Shown here one piece after another: positions 41,297 through 50,247 of a stretch of 64,000 nt of DNA. Location of the stretch: the NCBI RefSeq assembly GCF_900636385.1, contig NZ_LR134269.1, positions 186,001 to 250,000 on the forward strand, written 5' to 3'. Each line of letters begins with the position of its first letter. The first letter of the stretch is position 1. Below the pieces are notes generated by a model. It saw nothing but the letters and a program-made list of their open reading frames with translations. It had not been told where the DNA came from and did no database searches. A program made the translations under genes and the position numbers. Origin of the DNA: Staphylococcus warneri. Its GTDB lineage: Bacteria > Bacillota > Bacilli > Staphylococcales > Staphylococcaceae.

Positions 41297-42817
41297 ATGA
41301 ATCGATTGTCTAAAACTATCATTTCCGGTATTTCAGTAATAACTATAAGTAGTACATTTTATAGTGAAGAAGTGGATGCGAAGAATGATCATTCAGCAAA
41401 TCAAAACAAATTAGAAGTTAAGGATAAGAATAAAGCATTTCAGGCATTAAAATTATTACCCAATGATAAAAATGCTAAAAAGCAATTTAAGCACTATAAA
41501 ACAGTCGACGTCAATACAGATCAATTAGGCTACACGCACTATACACTACAACCAAAGTTTAAAAATGCATATGTTCCTGATAGAGAAGTTAAAATACATA
41601 CTAATCCTCAAGGTAAGGTTGTACTTATCAATGGTGACACAGGTGGTAGTGAAATAAAACCTAGTAATACTGTCCAAATCCATAAAAAAGAGGCCATCAA
41701 TAAAGCTTTTGAAGCTATTTCAATGTCTTCAGATAATGCTAAAAACTTTAAAAATGATGTCATTAAAAAGAATCAAATTCAAATTAGCGGACAACATAAC
41801 AAATATGTTTATCAGGTAGAAATTGTAACAACGTCTCCTAAAATATCTCATTGGAACATTCAAGTTGATGCTGAAACTGGGGAAGTCATTGATAAGATAA
41901 ATAATATCCAACATGCGCATACTGAAGGTACGGGAAAAAGCGTATTAAACAAAACGAAAAAAATTAATATTAATAGTAAGGATAAAGGATATGAGTTGAA
42001 GGATGTGACGCATAAAGGTAATATTTCAGCTTATGACTATAATGATGAGGATGGCAGTTCGAAACTGATGACAGATAAAGATAAAGAATTTGTAGACAAG
42101 TCGCAACATGCTGCTGTTGATGCGAACGATTATGCTAAAGATGTGTATGATTATTATAAAAATAAATTTGGTCGAGAATCATACGATGATAAGGGAAGTC
42201 CTATCGATTCATTAACTCATGTGAATCAATTTGAAAATGAAGATAATCGTAACAATGCTGCTTGGATTGGTGACAAAATGATTTATGGAGATGGAGATAA
42301 TGACAATTATTTACCATTCTCTGGTGCTAAAGATGTGGTAGCACATGAAATTACACATGGTATAACTCAGGAAACAGCCAATTTAGTATACGAAAATCAA
42401 CCCGGTGCATTGAATGAAAGTTTCTCAGATGTCTTTGCCTATTTTATTGATAGTGATAATTTCTTAATTGGTGAGGATATATATACACCCAACGTTAAAG
42501 GTGATGCATTAAGAAGTATGTCTAATCCTGAAAAATATGATCAACCTGCACATATGAAACATTACTCTAAAACACAAGAGGATAATGGTGGTGTACATAC
42601 CAATTCTGGTATCCCTAATAAAGCTGCCTATTTAACAATCAAACGTATTGGTAAAGATAAAGCTGAACAAATTTATTATAGAACGTTAACACATTATCTA
42701 TCTTCTAATTCAGATTTCGAAGATGCTAAAAAATCATTACACCAAGCTGCGCTTGATTTATATGATAAATCCACAGCAGATCAAGTTAATCAATCATGGG
42801 AAGATGTTGGCGTTTAA
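41297..42817 (+). CDS. aur: aureolysin, M4 zinc metalloprotease precursor
   Basis: A 506-residue thermolysin-family preproenzyme. Signal peptide near residues 1-28, FTP/PepSY-type propeptide to about residue 207, then mature protease. Zinc ligands His350 and His354 in VAHEITHG, catalytic Glu351, third ligand Glu374 (ALNESFSD), and His434 (GGVHTNSG) as the transition-state residue are present. In S. aureus aureolysin activates SspA, which activates SspB; all three are in this window. CGGAGG precedes the ATG; a terminator follows. Confidence 0.94.
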   Translation: MNRLSKTIISGISVITISSTFYSEEVDAKNDHSANQNKLEVKDKNKAFQALKLLPNDKNAKKQFKHYKTVDVNTDQLGYTHYTLQPKFKNAYVPDREVKIHTNPQGKVVLINGDTGGSEIKPSNTVQIHKKEAINKAFEAISMSSDNAKNFKNDVIKKNQIQISGQHNKYVYQVEIVTTSPKISHWNIQVDAETGEVIDKINNIQHAHTEGTGKSVLNKTKKININSKDKGYELKDVTHKGNISAYDYNDEDGSSKLMTDKDKEFVDKSQHAAVDANDYAKDVYDYYKNKFGRESYDDKGSPIDSLTHVNQFENEDNRNNAAWIGDKMIYGDGDNDNYLPFSGAKDVVAHEITHGITQETANLVYENQPGALNESFSDVFAYFIDSDNFLIGEDIYTPNVKGDALRSMSNPEKYDQPAHMKHYSKTQEDNGGVHTNSGIPNKAAYLTIKRIGKDKAEQIYYRTLTHYLSSNSDFEDAKKSLHQAALDLYDKSTADQVNQSWEDVGV

Positions 42818-42823
42818 TCTATC

Positions 42824-42864
42824 TAGCCTTTCACTGAGATAAGCACAGTGAAAGGCTTGTTTTA
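42824..42864 (+). terminator. intrinsic terminator of aur
   Basis: AGCCTTTCACTG and CAGTGAAAGGCT form a 12-bp stem followed by TGTTTT. Confidence 0.9.
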
Positions 42865-42880
42865 TGTGGGAACACTTAGG

Positions 42881-42900
42881 GTTGTCTAACGTTAGACAAC
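42881..42900. repeat. perfect 20-bp palindrome
   Basis: GTTGTCTAACGTTAGACAAC is exactly self-complementary. It lies between the aur terminator and the promoter region of the CapA-family gene, 160 bp upstream of that start. It has no T tail, so it looks more like a dimeric regulator site than a terminator. Confidence 0.8.
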
Positions 42901-43060
42901 GAGCAGGCTAATTTAAAAAGTTAAGAGTGTACGATTTAAATTGACTCATCATATTTTATTTTGGAAAACAATATTTTACATAATTTTAAAATAAAATATA
43001 TTGTTTTTGTGTGTGAATATAGTAATGTTGTATGTATATTGTATATAAGGAGATACAACA

Positions 43061-44203
43061 TTGAAAAAGTATTATTTAATATCGATTTTGTCTTTTATTT
43101 TATTTTTGATAGTTAGCATGTTGGCATATCGGATGGATTTAAAGCAAGAGGCACAAGTTTTAGCAGTAGGCGATAATTTAATACACCCTAACATATATAG
43201 GGATGCACTTGAATCAGATGGTGATACATACAATTTTAATCCTATGTACCAAAATATAAAAAAAGATATTCAATCTGCAGATATTGCATTCATCAATCAA
43301 GAATCTCCAATAGGTGGTGATCATCGTCCTTATCATGGGTTTAAAAGATTTAACACACCTAGTGATATTTCAGATAGTTTAGTGCAAACCGGATTTAATT
43401 TTATTAATGGATCTAATAATCATGCATTAGATCAAGGTGATGAAGGACTTAAATATCATATTCAACAATGGAATAAATATAAAAATAAAGTGTTGCTTAC
43501 AGGTACTTACGATTCGCAAAAGTCTCATGATCAAGTGGCTGTCAAAAAGATAAATGGTATCAATATAGCTATGTTGAGTTATACATTTGGTACGAATGGA
43601 ATTAAACCTAAACATCAATACGAAATCAACTATTTTGATGACAAACAAATTAAGAAGGATATTCAACAAGCTAAAGAAGTGGCAGATGTCATATTTGTAT
43701 CGGCACACTGGGGAAATGAAGGATCTCATCAACCTAATCCAATACAACGAAAATATGCAAAGTTATTTGCTGATGAAGGGGTGGATGTAGTATTAGGTAC
43801 ACATCCTCATGTTATACAACCAGTTGAATGGATTAAAGGTAAGGATCATCATCGTACCTTAGTCGCTTATTCCCTAGGAAATTTCTTGAATGGACAAGAA
43901 ACTGGAAATGAAAGTAATGACCTACTCGGTAGAATAGAATTTAAAATAATGAAAACGCCTAAAGCAGTAAAAATCGAAAACGTTAAATGGCGAAGTATGG
44001 TTAATTATTATGAATTAAGTGATGTATATAATAAAAACAGTAAAGAAAACTTTAAAATTTATCCATTAAAGGATATGGATGAACGCTTAATTCGTAAACA
44101 TGGTCGATATTATGACCCGAATTCTGATATGAGTCAATTACGATTAAAACAAATAACTAAAGAAGTCATTAACGAAACGTTTTTAGATGATGATAGTTTC
44201 TAA
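43061..44203 (+). CDS. CapA-family (poly-gamma-glutamate capsule type) metallophosphatase-like protein
   Basis: A 380-residue protein starting at TTG, with AAGGAG ten bases upstream, and an N-terminal membrane helix (YYLISILSFILFLIVSML). The rest is the CapA fold: VLAVGDNLIH, FINQESPIGG, FNFINGSNNHALDQG, VSAHWGNEG and GTHPHVIQPVEW with the GTHPH motif, then SLGNFL. CapA proteins assist poly-gamma-glutamate polymerisation or attachment, but CapB and CapC are not present here. Its partner might be elsewhere, or it may have another polymer role. A PGA-hydrolase-like protein lies 4 kb downstream. Confidence 0.85.
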   Translation: MKKYYLISILSFILFLIVSMLAYRMDLKQEAQVLAVGDNLIHPNIYRDALESDGDTYNFNPMYQNIKKDIQSADIAFINQESPIGGDHRPYHGFKRFNTPSDISDSLVQTGFNFINGSNNHALDQGDEGLKYHIQQWNKYKNKVLLTGTYDSQKSHDQVAVKKINGINIAMLSYTFGTNGIKPKHQYEINYFDDKQIKKDIQQAKEVADVIFVSAHWGNEGSHQPNPIQRKYAKLFADEGVDVVLGTHPHVIQPVEWIKGKDHHRTLVAYSLGNFLNGQETGNESNDLLGRIEFKIMKTPKAVKIENVKWRSMVNYYELSDVYNKNSKENFKIYPLKDMDERLIRKHGRYYDPNSDMSQLRLKQITKEVINETFLDDDSF

Positions 44204-44255
44204 AATGATTAGAAGTTATATATGTTCTACTAGTATTCCCCAACATAATCATTAA

Positions 44256-44289
44256 ATGTTTCATGAGAAACATCGTAAATGATATTTAC
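44256..44289. repeat. two adjacent small inverted repeats
   Basis: ATGTTTCATGAGAAACAT and GTAAATGATATTTAC lie one base apart downstream of the CapA-family gene. There is no T run. They might be a weak transcription end or operators for the following carbamoyltransferase. Confidence 0.35.
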
Positions 44290-44447
44290 CATTTTAAGAA
44301 TGTATACAATACTGAATGATTTGTATCACTATGATGTCGATAAAACAAGTAAAAAATGCAGGAAAGTTATTTTATATAATGCATAAATAAACAATATATT
44401 GAATTTATATTTACTATGTTGTAAGATGTTATCAAGGAGTTGATGAC

Positions 44448-45455
44448 ATGAGCAAGTTTAACTTTGAAGGTAAATGTTTATTAAAGTCGACCGATTATTC
44501 TAAAGATGAATTGAATTACATCATAGATAAGGCACAACAATTAAAAGCAGAAAAGAAAAATAACCAATCACATCAATTATTAACAAATAAAAATATAGCT
44601 ATTATATTTGAAAAACCATCTACACGTACACGAGCAGCATTTAGTGTTGCAGCACATGATTTAGGTGTTCAAGTAGATTACTTTGGACAGGGAGAAATTC
44701 ATTTAGGTAAAAAAGAGAGCATCTATGACACGGCGAAAGTTCTAGGAAGTATGTATGATGGTATCGAATTTAGAGGACATGATCATAACGATATTGAAAT
44801 ACTAGCACAACATGCTAATGTACCTGTCTGGAATGGTTTAACTAATGAATGGCACCCTACACAAATGTTAGCGGACTTTATGACACTCAAAGAAGAGTGG
44901 GGGACGTTAAAAGGTAAGACTTTAACATATATTGGAGACGCTCGAAATAATGTAGCGAATGACTTATTAGTTACAGGGGCGTTATTAGGCGTCAATATGA
45001 ATATTGTGGCACCAGAATCTCGCTTGCCGGAATCGCATGTGGTAGCGATGGCTAAAGACTATGCGGAACAAACAGGCGCAACGATTCAAATCAGTAGTGA
45101 TATTGAAAAGACTGTTTATCAAACGGATGCTATTTATACGGATGTTTGGTTTTCAATGGGAGAACCAACAGATGTTATAGAAGAAAGAGTTAAGGCATTA
45201 CAACCTTATCAAATCAATATGTCATTAATTCAAAAGATACAAAATCCTGATGTGAAAGTACTGCATTGTTTACCAGCTTTCCATAATACACAAACGCAAG
45301 TAGGCAAAGATGTCTACGAAAAATATGGATTATCAGAAATGGAGATCACAGATGAGGTCTTTCATAGTCCTTATTCTATTGTTTTTAAACAAGCAGAAAA
45401 TCGTTTACATTCTATTAAAGCCATAATGGCATTAACTTTAGGTGGCATAAAATAA
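44448..45455 (+). CDS. argF: ornithine carbamoyltransferase
   Basis: A 335-residue OTCase with carbamoyl-phosphate site FEKPSTRTR, HPTQMLADF, and the ornithine-site HCLPAFH; LGSMYDGIEFRG is typical of the family. It transfers carbamoyl to ornithine to give citrulline (arginine synthesis), or runs in reverse in the deiminase pathway as ArcB. No arcA, arcC or arcD gene is beside it, although in S. aureus as I recall the arc operon lies near aur, so this could be an arcB relic or an argF. AAGGAG precedes the ATG. Confidence 0.9.
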   Translation: MSKFNFEGKCLLKSTDYSKDELNYIIDKAQQLKAEKKNNQSHQLLTNKNIAIIFEKPSTRTRAAFSVAAHDLGVQVDYFGQGEIHLGKKESIYDTAKVLGSMYDGIEFRGHDHNDIEILAQHANVPVWNGLTNEWHPTQMLADFMTLKEEWGTLKGKTLTYIGDARNNVANDLLVTGALLGVNMNIVAPESRLPESHVVAMAKDYAEQTGATIQISSDIEKTVYQTDAIYTDVWFSMGEPTDVIEERVKALQPYQINMSLIQKIQNPDVKVLHCLPAFHNTQTQVGKDVYEKYGLSEMEITDEVFHSPYSIVFKQAENRLHSIKAIMALTLGGIK

Positions 45456-45479
45456 GAGATTACAAATGAGGTGTTATGC

Positions 45480-45692
45480 ATGATTATAGAAGTCTCTAAA
45501 GCATTAAAGTCATTTCTTTATGAAAACTATGAAATAGAAATAGGCGAAATAGCGAGTAAGCAAATTATTGATCATATCTATCCTATGATAGAAAATGAAA
45601 TACACGAAGATATGAAGACAGAGATTCAAAACCAAACGATTAATGATGTTATAGCAAAGTTAGAATTTGAAAAGATAATTAATCATAGATAA
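45480..45692 (+). CDS. small DUF2164-like protein
   Basis: A 70-residue acidic protein 24 bp after argF, in the same operon. Residues such as ALKSFLYENYEIEIGEIASK and IIDHIYPMIENEI resemble the DUF2164 pattern (aromatic, EIG, then helical). The start is the ATG after GAGGTG; a GTG inside the site is rejected. Function unknown. Confidence 0.6.
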   Translation: MIIEVSKALKSFLYENYEIEIGEIASKQIIDHIYPMIENEIHEDMKTEIQNQTINDVIAKLEFEKIINHR

Positions 45693-45695
45693 ATG

Positions 45696-45918
45696 AAGAG
45701 GTCGAGACAAAAGTGTTTAGGATTTGAGCAGAACCGAACGATACACAAAATTGTTTTCCAATTTTAGTCTAATCGTGAGAGTCCCATGCCCAGCTTGCAT
45801 TGCCGGTAGGTTTTCAAAATGAAAACCTCTCTGCTGGGACCAGAAGAAGATGATCCTGTTTTGGGACGTTGTTAATCGGTTTCCCAGAGTACTAAAACTT
45901 TATGTCTCAACCTCTTTT
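45696..45918. repeat. dispersed intergenic repeat with terminal inverted repeats
   Basis: The ends AGAGGTCGAGACAAAAG and CTTTATGTCTCAACCTCTTT are imperfect inverted repeats. Inside are GCTTGCATTGCCGG, a perfect AGGTTTTCA/TGAAAACCT hairpin and CTGCTGGGACCAG. It is related in layout to the element at 17414, fits intergenic repeats common in staphylococci, and can also end the convergent argF and ipdC transcripts. Confidence 0.65.
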
Positions 45919-45927
45919 TATGATTTA

Positions 45928-47568
45928 TTATTTATTTTGTGAAGCAAATGCTTTAGCGATATCACTTAATTTAGCTGGTGCATCTTCAATTGCCATTTTT
46001 ACTTCAACAAAGTGCATGCAATCACTATGTGCATTGATCTTTTCAAATGTTTCTTTAAGTTCATGTGATGTATTAACATCATGGACGACTACATTATCTC
46101 CGCCAAATACTGCAGGGAGCGCTTTGTAATCCCACATATGAATATCATTATACGGTTCTTTCATACCATGAATTAAACGTTCCACTGTATAACCATCGTT
46201 GTTAACTACAAATATAATCGGTTTCAATTGTTGTCTAATCATTGTTGATAACGATTGAACTGTCAGTTGGAGTGAACCGTCTCCGATAAGTAAGACATTA
46301 CGTCTATGCGGTGCAGCGATTTGTGTACCTAATGTTGCAGGTAAAGTGTAACCGATAGACCCCCATAATGGCTGACCAATAAAGGTATTATCTTTATATA
46401 AAGCTAAATCATAAGCGCCAAAGAATGAAGAACCTTGTTCAGCGATTAAAATATCGTCTAGTTGTAAGAAATCTTGCATCATCTTGAAATACGTTGCTTG
46501 AGTTAATGGTTCATGATCAACTTGATAGTCATGTTCTTTTGGTCGTTGATACTTTGGAAATTCTGATTTATTTTTATAAGAAATTGACATTAAACCTTTT
46601 ATAAGATGAGGTAGTGCAACTTGTTCAGAGATGGTTTCATTCATTTTAAAATAGTTATGATTAATCATAACAACATCATCGATATCAAATTCAAATGAGA
46701 AACCAGCTGTCGCTGAGTCAGTTAACTTCGCACCAATATTTAAAATAGCATCACTTTGATTGACATAGTTTTTAACATTTTCTTCAGCGATACTACCATC
46801 AAAGATACCAAGATAATGTTCGTTTTCTTCATTAAAAGCTCCTTTACCAAGAGAAAGTTGAGCGACAGGTATATGCGTTTGATTTACAAATTGTTCTAAT
46901 TCAGAATGAAGACCAAAACTATTAATTTCATGTCCAGTAATAATCACAGGTTGTTTAGCAGAATTTAATTTATCTTCAATCATTTGAATATAGTGAGATA
47001 CATCTTGATCATCACGTGCTTCAGGTTGGAAAGATTTAGATACGTCGATTTCAGTCATTGCAACATCGATTGGCAAATGTAGATGAACTGGACGACGTTC
47101 GTTGATCGCTGCTTGTATAAGTCTAGGAATTTCAGTCGTTGCATTCTCTGGCGTAATATATCCTTGGGCGGTTGTTATAGGTTCAAACATTTTTCTATAA
47201 TCATCAAATGTACCTTCACCTAAAGAATGATGAACATATTTTCCAGCTGACTCAACAGCACGAGTAGGTGCACCAGTAATCGCAATGACTGGTACACGTT
47301 CAGCATAAGAACCGGCAATGCCGTTAACAGCACTTAATTCTCCAACACCAAACGTAGTAACTAATGCACCTAATCCATTAATTCGAGCATAGCCATCAGC
47401 GGCGTAGCTAGCATTTAATTCGTTAGTATTACCAATCCACTCTACTTGGTCATGAGAAATAATATCGTCTAAAAAGGCTAAATTGAAATCGCCAGGAACA
47501 CCGAATATTTTATCTACCCCAGCAGCATTAACTGCATCCATTAAATATTGTCCTACACGTTGTTTCAT
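45928..47568 (-). CDS. ipdC: alpha-keto-acid (indolepyruvate-type) decarboxylase
   Basis: A 546-residue thiamine-diphosphate enzyme. The TPP motif GDGSLQLTVQ...VVNNDGY, the catalytic Glu in GNTNELNAS, and TTFGVGELSAVNG are diagnostic of the pyruvate/indolepyruvate decarboxylase family. It decarboxylates branched or aromatic keto acids to aldehydes. The ATG at 47568 follows AGGTGGA. A divergent MarR regulator lies 163 bp away with inverted repeats between the genes. The S. aureus IpdC is the same length by my recall. Confidence 0.88.
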   Translation of the reverse strand: MKQRVGQYLMDAVNAAGVDKIFGVPGDFNLAFLDDIISHDQVEWIGNTNELNASYAADGYARINGLGALVTTFGVGELSAVNGIAGSYAERVPVIAITGAPTRAVESAGKYVHHSLGEGTFDDYRKMFEPITTAQGYITPENATTEIPRLIQAAINERRPVHLHLPIDVAMTEIDVSKSFQPEARDDQDVSHYIQMIEDKLNSAKQPVIITGHEINSFGLHSELEQFVNQTHIPVAQLSLGKGAFNEENEHYLGIFDGSIAEENVKNYVNQSDAILNIGAKLTDSATAGFSFEFDIDDVVMINHNYFKMNETISEQVALPHLIKGLMSISYKNKSEFPKYQRPKEHDYQVDHEPLTQATYFKMMQDFLQLDDILIAEQGSSFFGAYDLALYKDNTFIGQPLWGSIGYTLPATLGTQIAAPHRRNVLLIGDGSLQLTVQSLSTMIRQQLKPIIFVVNNDGYTVERLIHGMKEPYNDIHMWDYKALPAVFGGDNVVVHDVNTSHELKETFEKINAHSDCMHFVEVKMAIEDAPAKLSDIAKAFASQNK

Positions 47569-47635
47569 TATGCATTCCACCTTTGTTTATGTATTTGCAT
47601 TTTACAATTAAAAGATAACTTTTTGTAAAAAGAAA

Positions 47636-47650
47636 GTCAATTAACTTGAC
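47636..47650. promoter_or_regulatory. inverted repeat in the ipdC-marR intergenic region
   Basis: GTCAATTAACTTGAC (arms GTCAA/TTGAC) lies 67 bp upstream of ipdC and 81 bp upstream of marR. A second loose repeat, AAAGTTT ... AAACTTT, follows at about 47660-47690. Both are candidates for the divergent MarR protein. Confidence 0.5.
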
Positions 47651-47731
47651 CTTTTAAAGAAAGTTTAACATGACGAAAAAAGGAAACTTTATTATAATGA
47701 ACCTTAAATATTAGAAAAGGAAAGAAAGTAC

Positions 47732-48181
47732 ATGTCGACAAATAAAAACGATTATGAGCATATGCTATTTTACTTTGCATATAAAACCTTTGTAACGACA
47801 GCGGATGACATTATTGAGCAATACGGTATGAGTCGCCAACATCACCGTTTTTTATTTTTTATCAATAAATTACCTGGAATTACAATAAAAGAGTTACTTC
47901 AAACATTGGAAATATCAAAGCAAGGTTCTCATGCCACACTGAGAACGCTAAAAGAAAAAGAACTTATCATTGAGCAAACATCAGAAAAAGATAGACGTGT
48001 TAAGCAGTTATTTGCTACGGATAAAGGCAATGCGTTAATTAATGAGCTCAATTACGCACAAGATCACTTGTTACAAACGATTCAACAAAAAGTAGGAAAC
48101 AATTGGTACGATATAATGGAAGCGTTAGCCAACCAAAGAGATGGCTTCAAACATATTGAACATTTAAAAGGACAAGAGTAA
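47732..48181 (+). CDS. MarR family transcriptional regulator
   Basis: A 149-residue winged helix protein. The DNA-binding region is LPGITIKELLQTLEISKQGSHATLRTLKEKELI (one domain, partial) with wing sequence TSEKDRRVKQLFATDKG, typical of MarR (DRR motif). It is divergent from ipdC and likely represses it, perhaps in response to a keto acid or phenolic. A ribosome binding site AAAGGAAAG precedes the ATG. Confidence 0.85.
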   Translation: MSTNKNDYEHMLFYFAYKTFVTTADDIIEQYGMSRQHHRFLFFINKLPGITIKELLQTLEISKQGSHATLRTLKEKELIIEQTSEKDRRVKQLFATDKGNALINELNYAQDHLLQTIQQKVGNNWYDIMEALANQRDGFKHIEHLKGQE

Positions 48182-48197
48182 CTAATACTTTTGCGAG

Positions 48198-48234
48198 GCC
48201 CTTGTTGCATATGATGTAACAGGGGATTTTTATG
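48198..48234 (+). terminator. intrinsic terminator of marR
   Basis: CCCTTGTTGCAT and ATGTAACAGGGG form a stem with three-base loop, followed by ATTTTTATG. Confidence 0.8.
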
Positions 48235-48415
48235 ATATTAAAGAAGTAATGGTGAATGTTAAGTAATGATGTTAAAAATATTAAACTCCTACATAGTATT
48301 TTTAAAATTTTTGTTAATAATGTAATAAATAGTTGATATATTAAATAAAAATATTGCTATTTCCAATGGATAAGTTAACATAGGATAAAAGTATTTTATT
48401 TTAAGGAGTTTATGA

Positions 48416-49882
48416 ATGAAAAGATATGTAACTAAAAAAACTAAACCAATTGTTAAAATAACGTTAGGTTTAATCACTGCGTCAATTAGTTTAGGAACGA
48501 TAAGTGTCGTGACTCAACAAGCCACTGCCCATGCCTCTACTGTACAAACGACTCACAACCACACGAGCACTCATAATCAAACACGAACACTATCGACAGC
48601 ACCTCATATATCCCAAACGAAGACACCTGTGAAACGTGTCACAACGACAGTTAAGGCTCCAACTACAGTGAAAACGACGACGAAAGTAGCAACTATTACG
48701 CAACCAACTCAAACAGTGAAAACGGTATCTGTTTCAGCTCCTAAAACAAGTCGAACATCTACAATTAAGACAAGCACGAGTCATACACAAAAACCAACAT
48801 CTGCTAAGGCACCTACATCTACTCACCGTAAAAGCAGTACAACAACGACTAAGACATCGACAAACCATACCACAACAACAAAAGCACCTATAACAAAAGC
48901 AACGGTATCTAAGACATCAATAACTAAACCAACGAACACAACACAACATACGACTACGACACCATCAAAATCAACAACATCGACGAAAACATCTACAACG
49001 ACGCGTCCACCGAGCCAGACATCGAAGACGGTATCCAAGACATCAACTAGTACTGCCAAAGCACCTTCGACATCAACGTCACTGCCAAGTACTAAACCAT
49101 CAACGACGACTGCTTCTTCAACGAAACTAGTAACACCGACAACTTCAACTACAACCCAAACGAGCGGAAGTTCGAAAGACACTAACCTACCATCAACAGG
49201 TGCTCATTCAGATGCTAAACCAATCATACCGGTTGAAAATGCGCATAAAGATTATTACGCTTCAATGACTCAGCTTGAACGAGAAACTAAAGAAGGCATA
49301 GATTGGAAGAAGGAAACACGTGACCAAGACAACCAAGTGCTGATCGTTGCGCCTCATGGAGGTAATATAGAACAAGGTACGTCTGAGTTAACAAAGTTAC
49401 TTGCACAACAAGGCGGTTATGATTATTTTTCATTTGAAGCCACTAGACCATTTAACAATACACAATTGCATGTGACGTCTACACATTATGATGATCCAAC
49501 TTTACATCAAATGATTGAAGGACGTGCGGCTACCATTTCTATTCATGGAGCTAAAGGAGACGACCAAATTGTATTTTTAGGCGGCGCTAAGTCTGACCTA
49601 AGAGATGCGATTCAATTACAATTGGAAAGTAGAGGCTTTGCTGTACAAGTGCCGCCTGAATATTTAGGCGGATTAAATGAGGATAATTTTATTAATAAAA
49701 ATGAAAATAGCACTGGTGTGCAATTAGAGTTAACAACTGCATTACGCAAAGCATTATTTATTAATCAAGATATGAGTACAACATCACGAAAAAATGAAAA
49801 TAATTGGTCTCCATTAATGTATCAATTTGTAGATGCATTGCATATAGCAATATCACAAACAACGGAGACATCAACACATTAA
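48416..49882 (+). CDS. secreted Thr-rich protein with poly-gamma-glutamate hydrolase-like domain
   Basis: A 488-residue protein with signal peptide (cut near AHA-ST, residue 40), about 215 residues of Thr/Ser/Lys low complexity, an internal LPSTG at residues 258-262, then a domain resembling PghP (zinc-dependent poly-gamma-glutamate hydrolase): VAPHGGNIEQGTSEL with His314 and Glu319, then SIHGAKGDDQ with His377. PghP-type enzymes degrade PGA capsules. The internal LPSTG is not followed by a hydrophobic tail, so it is not a usual sorting signal. A CapA-family gene lies 4 kb upstream. AAGGAG precedes the ATG. Confidence 0.82.
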   Translation: MKRYVTKKTKPIVKITLGLITASISLGTISVVTQQATAHASTVQTTHNHTSTHNQTRTLSTAPHISQTKTPVKRVTTTVKAPTTVKTTTKVATITQPTQTVKTVSVSAPKTSRTSTIKTSTSHTQKPTSAKAPTSTHRKSSTTTTKTSTNHTTTTKAPITKATVSKTSITKPTNTTQHTTTTPSKSTTSTKTSTTTRPPSQTSKTVSKTSTSTAKAPSTSTSLPSTKPSTTTASSTKLVTPTTSTTTQTSGSSKDTNLPSTGAHSDAKPIIPVENAHKDYYASMTQLERETKEGIDWKKETRDQDNQVLIVAPHGGNIEQGTSELTKLLAQQGGYDYFSFEATRPFNNTQLHVTSTHYDDPTLHQMIEGRAATISIHGAKGDDQIVFLGGAKSDLRDAIQLQLESRGFAVQVPPEYLGGLNEDNFINKNENSTGVQLELTTALRKALFINQDMSTTSRKNENNWSPLMYQFVDALHIAISQTTETSTH

Positions 49883-50060
49883 AATCGACGTGTTGTGTGT
49901 TATTGAAAAAAAAGAATGCCGATGAAGTATATTAAAATTAATTTATGTTTTTTCAACACATTGATAATAAGGTTTTTAAAATTGTTGAAAAAAAGTGTAT
50001 AATTATGTCATAAGAATTTCAAAGCGATAGTTGAAATGAATAATCGAAGAAGGAGTTTTT

Positions 50061-50165
50061 ATGATGAAAAAATTCGCTATATTATTAACTTTAGTCGGTG
50101 CAGGTTACTATGCATTTAAAAAATATCAAAACCATGTAAACCAAGCGCCTAATATTGAATATTAA
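50061..50165 (+). CDS. 34-residue small membrane protein
   Basis: Begins [29 protein letters not shown] lies seven bases upstream. One short helix with a basic tail [10 protein letters not shown]. The ribosome binding site, clear TM helix and following terminator support coding. Family unknown. The second Met could be the actual start. Confidence 0.65.
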   Translation: MMKKFAILLTLVGAGYYAFKKYQNHVNQAPNIEY

Positions 50166-50196
50166 TATGTATCATAAGTAATTAGATGAATACATT

Positions 50197-50237
50197 AAAA
50201 TAATCCGGGATGAGTCACGCTCATCTCGGATTATTTA
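50197..50237. terminator. bidirectional terminator
   Basis: AATAATCCGGGATGAG and CTCATCTCGGATTATT form a 16-bp stem between the small protein gene and convergent phoB. Confidence 0.88.
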
Positions 50238-50247
50238 ATATCAAAGT

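Noticed and set aside
48823..49182. Minus-strand 119-codon Val/Asp-rich frame opposite the Thr-rich stalk
   Set aside because: It is the antisense shadow of ACA/ACT/TCA codons and lacks a start context.
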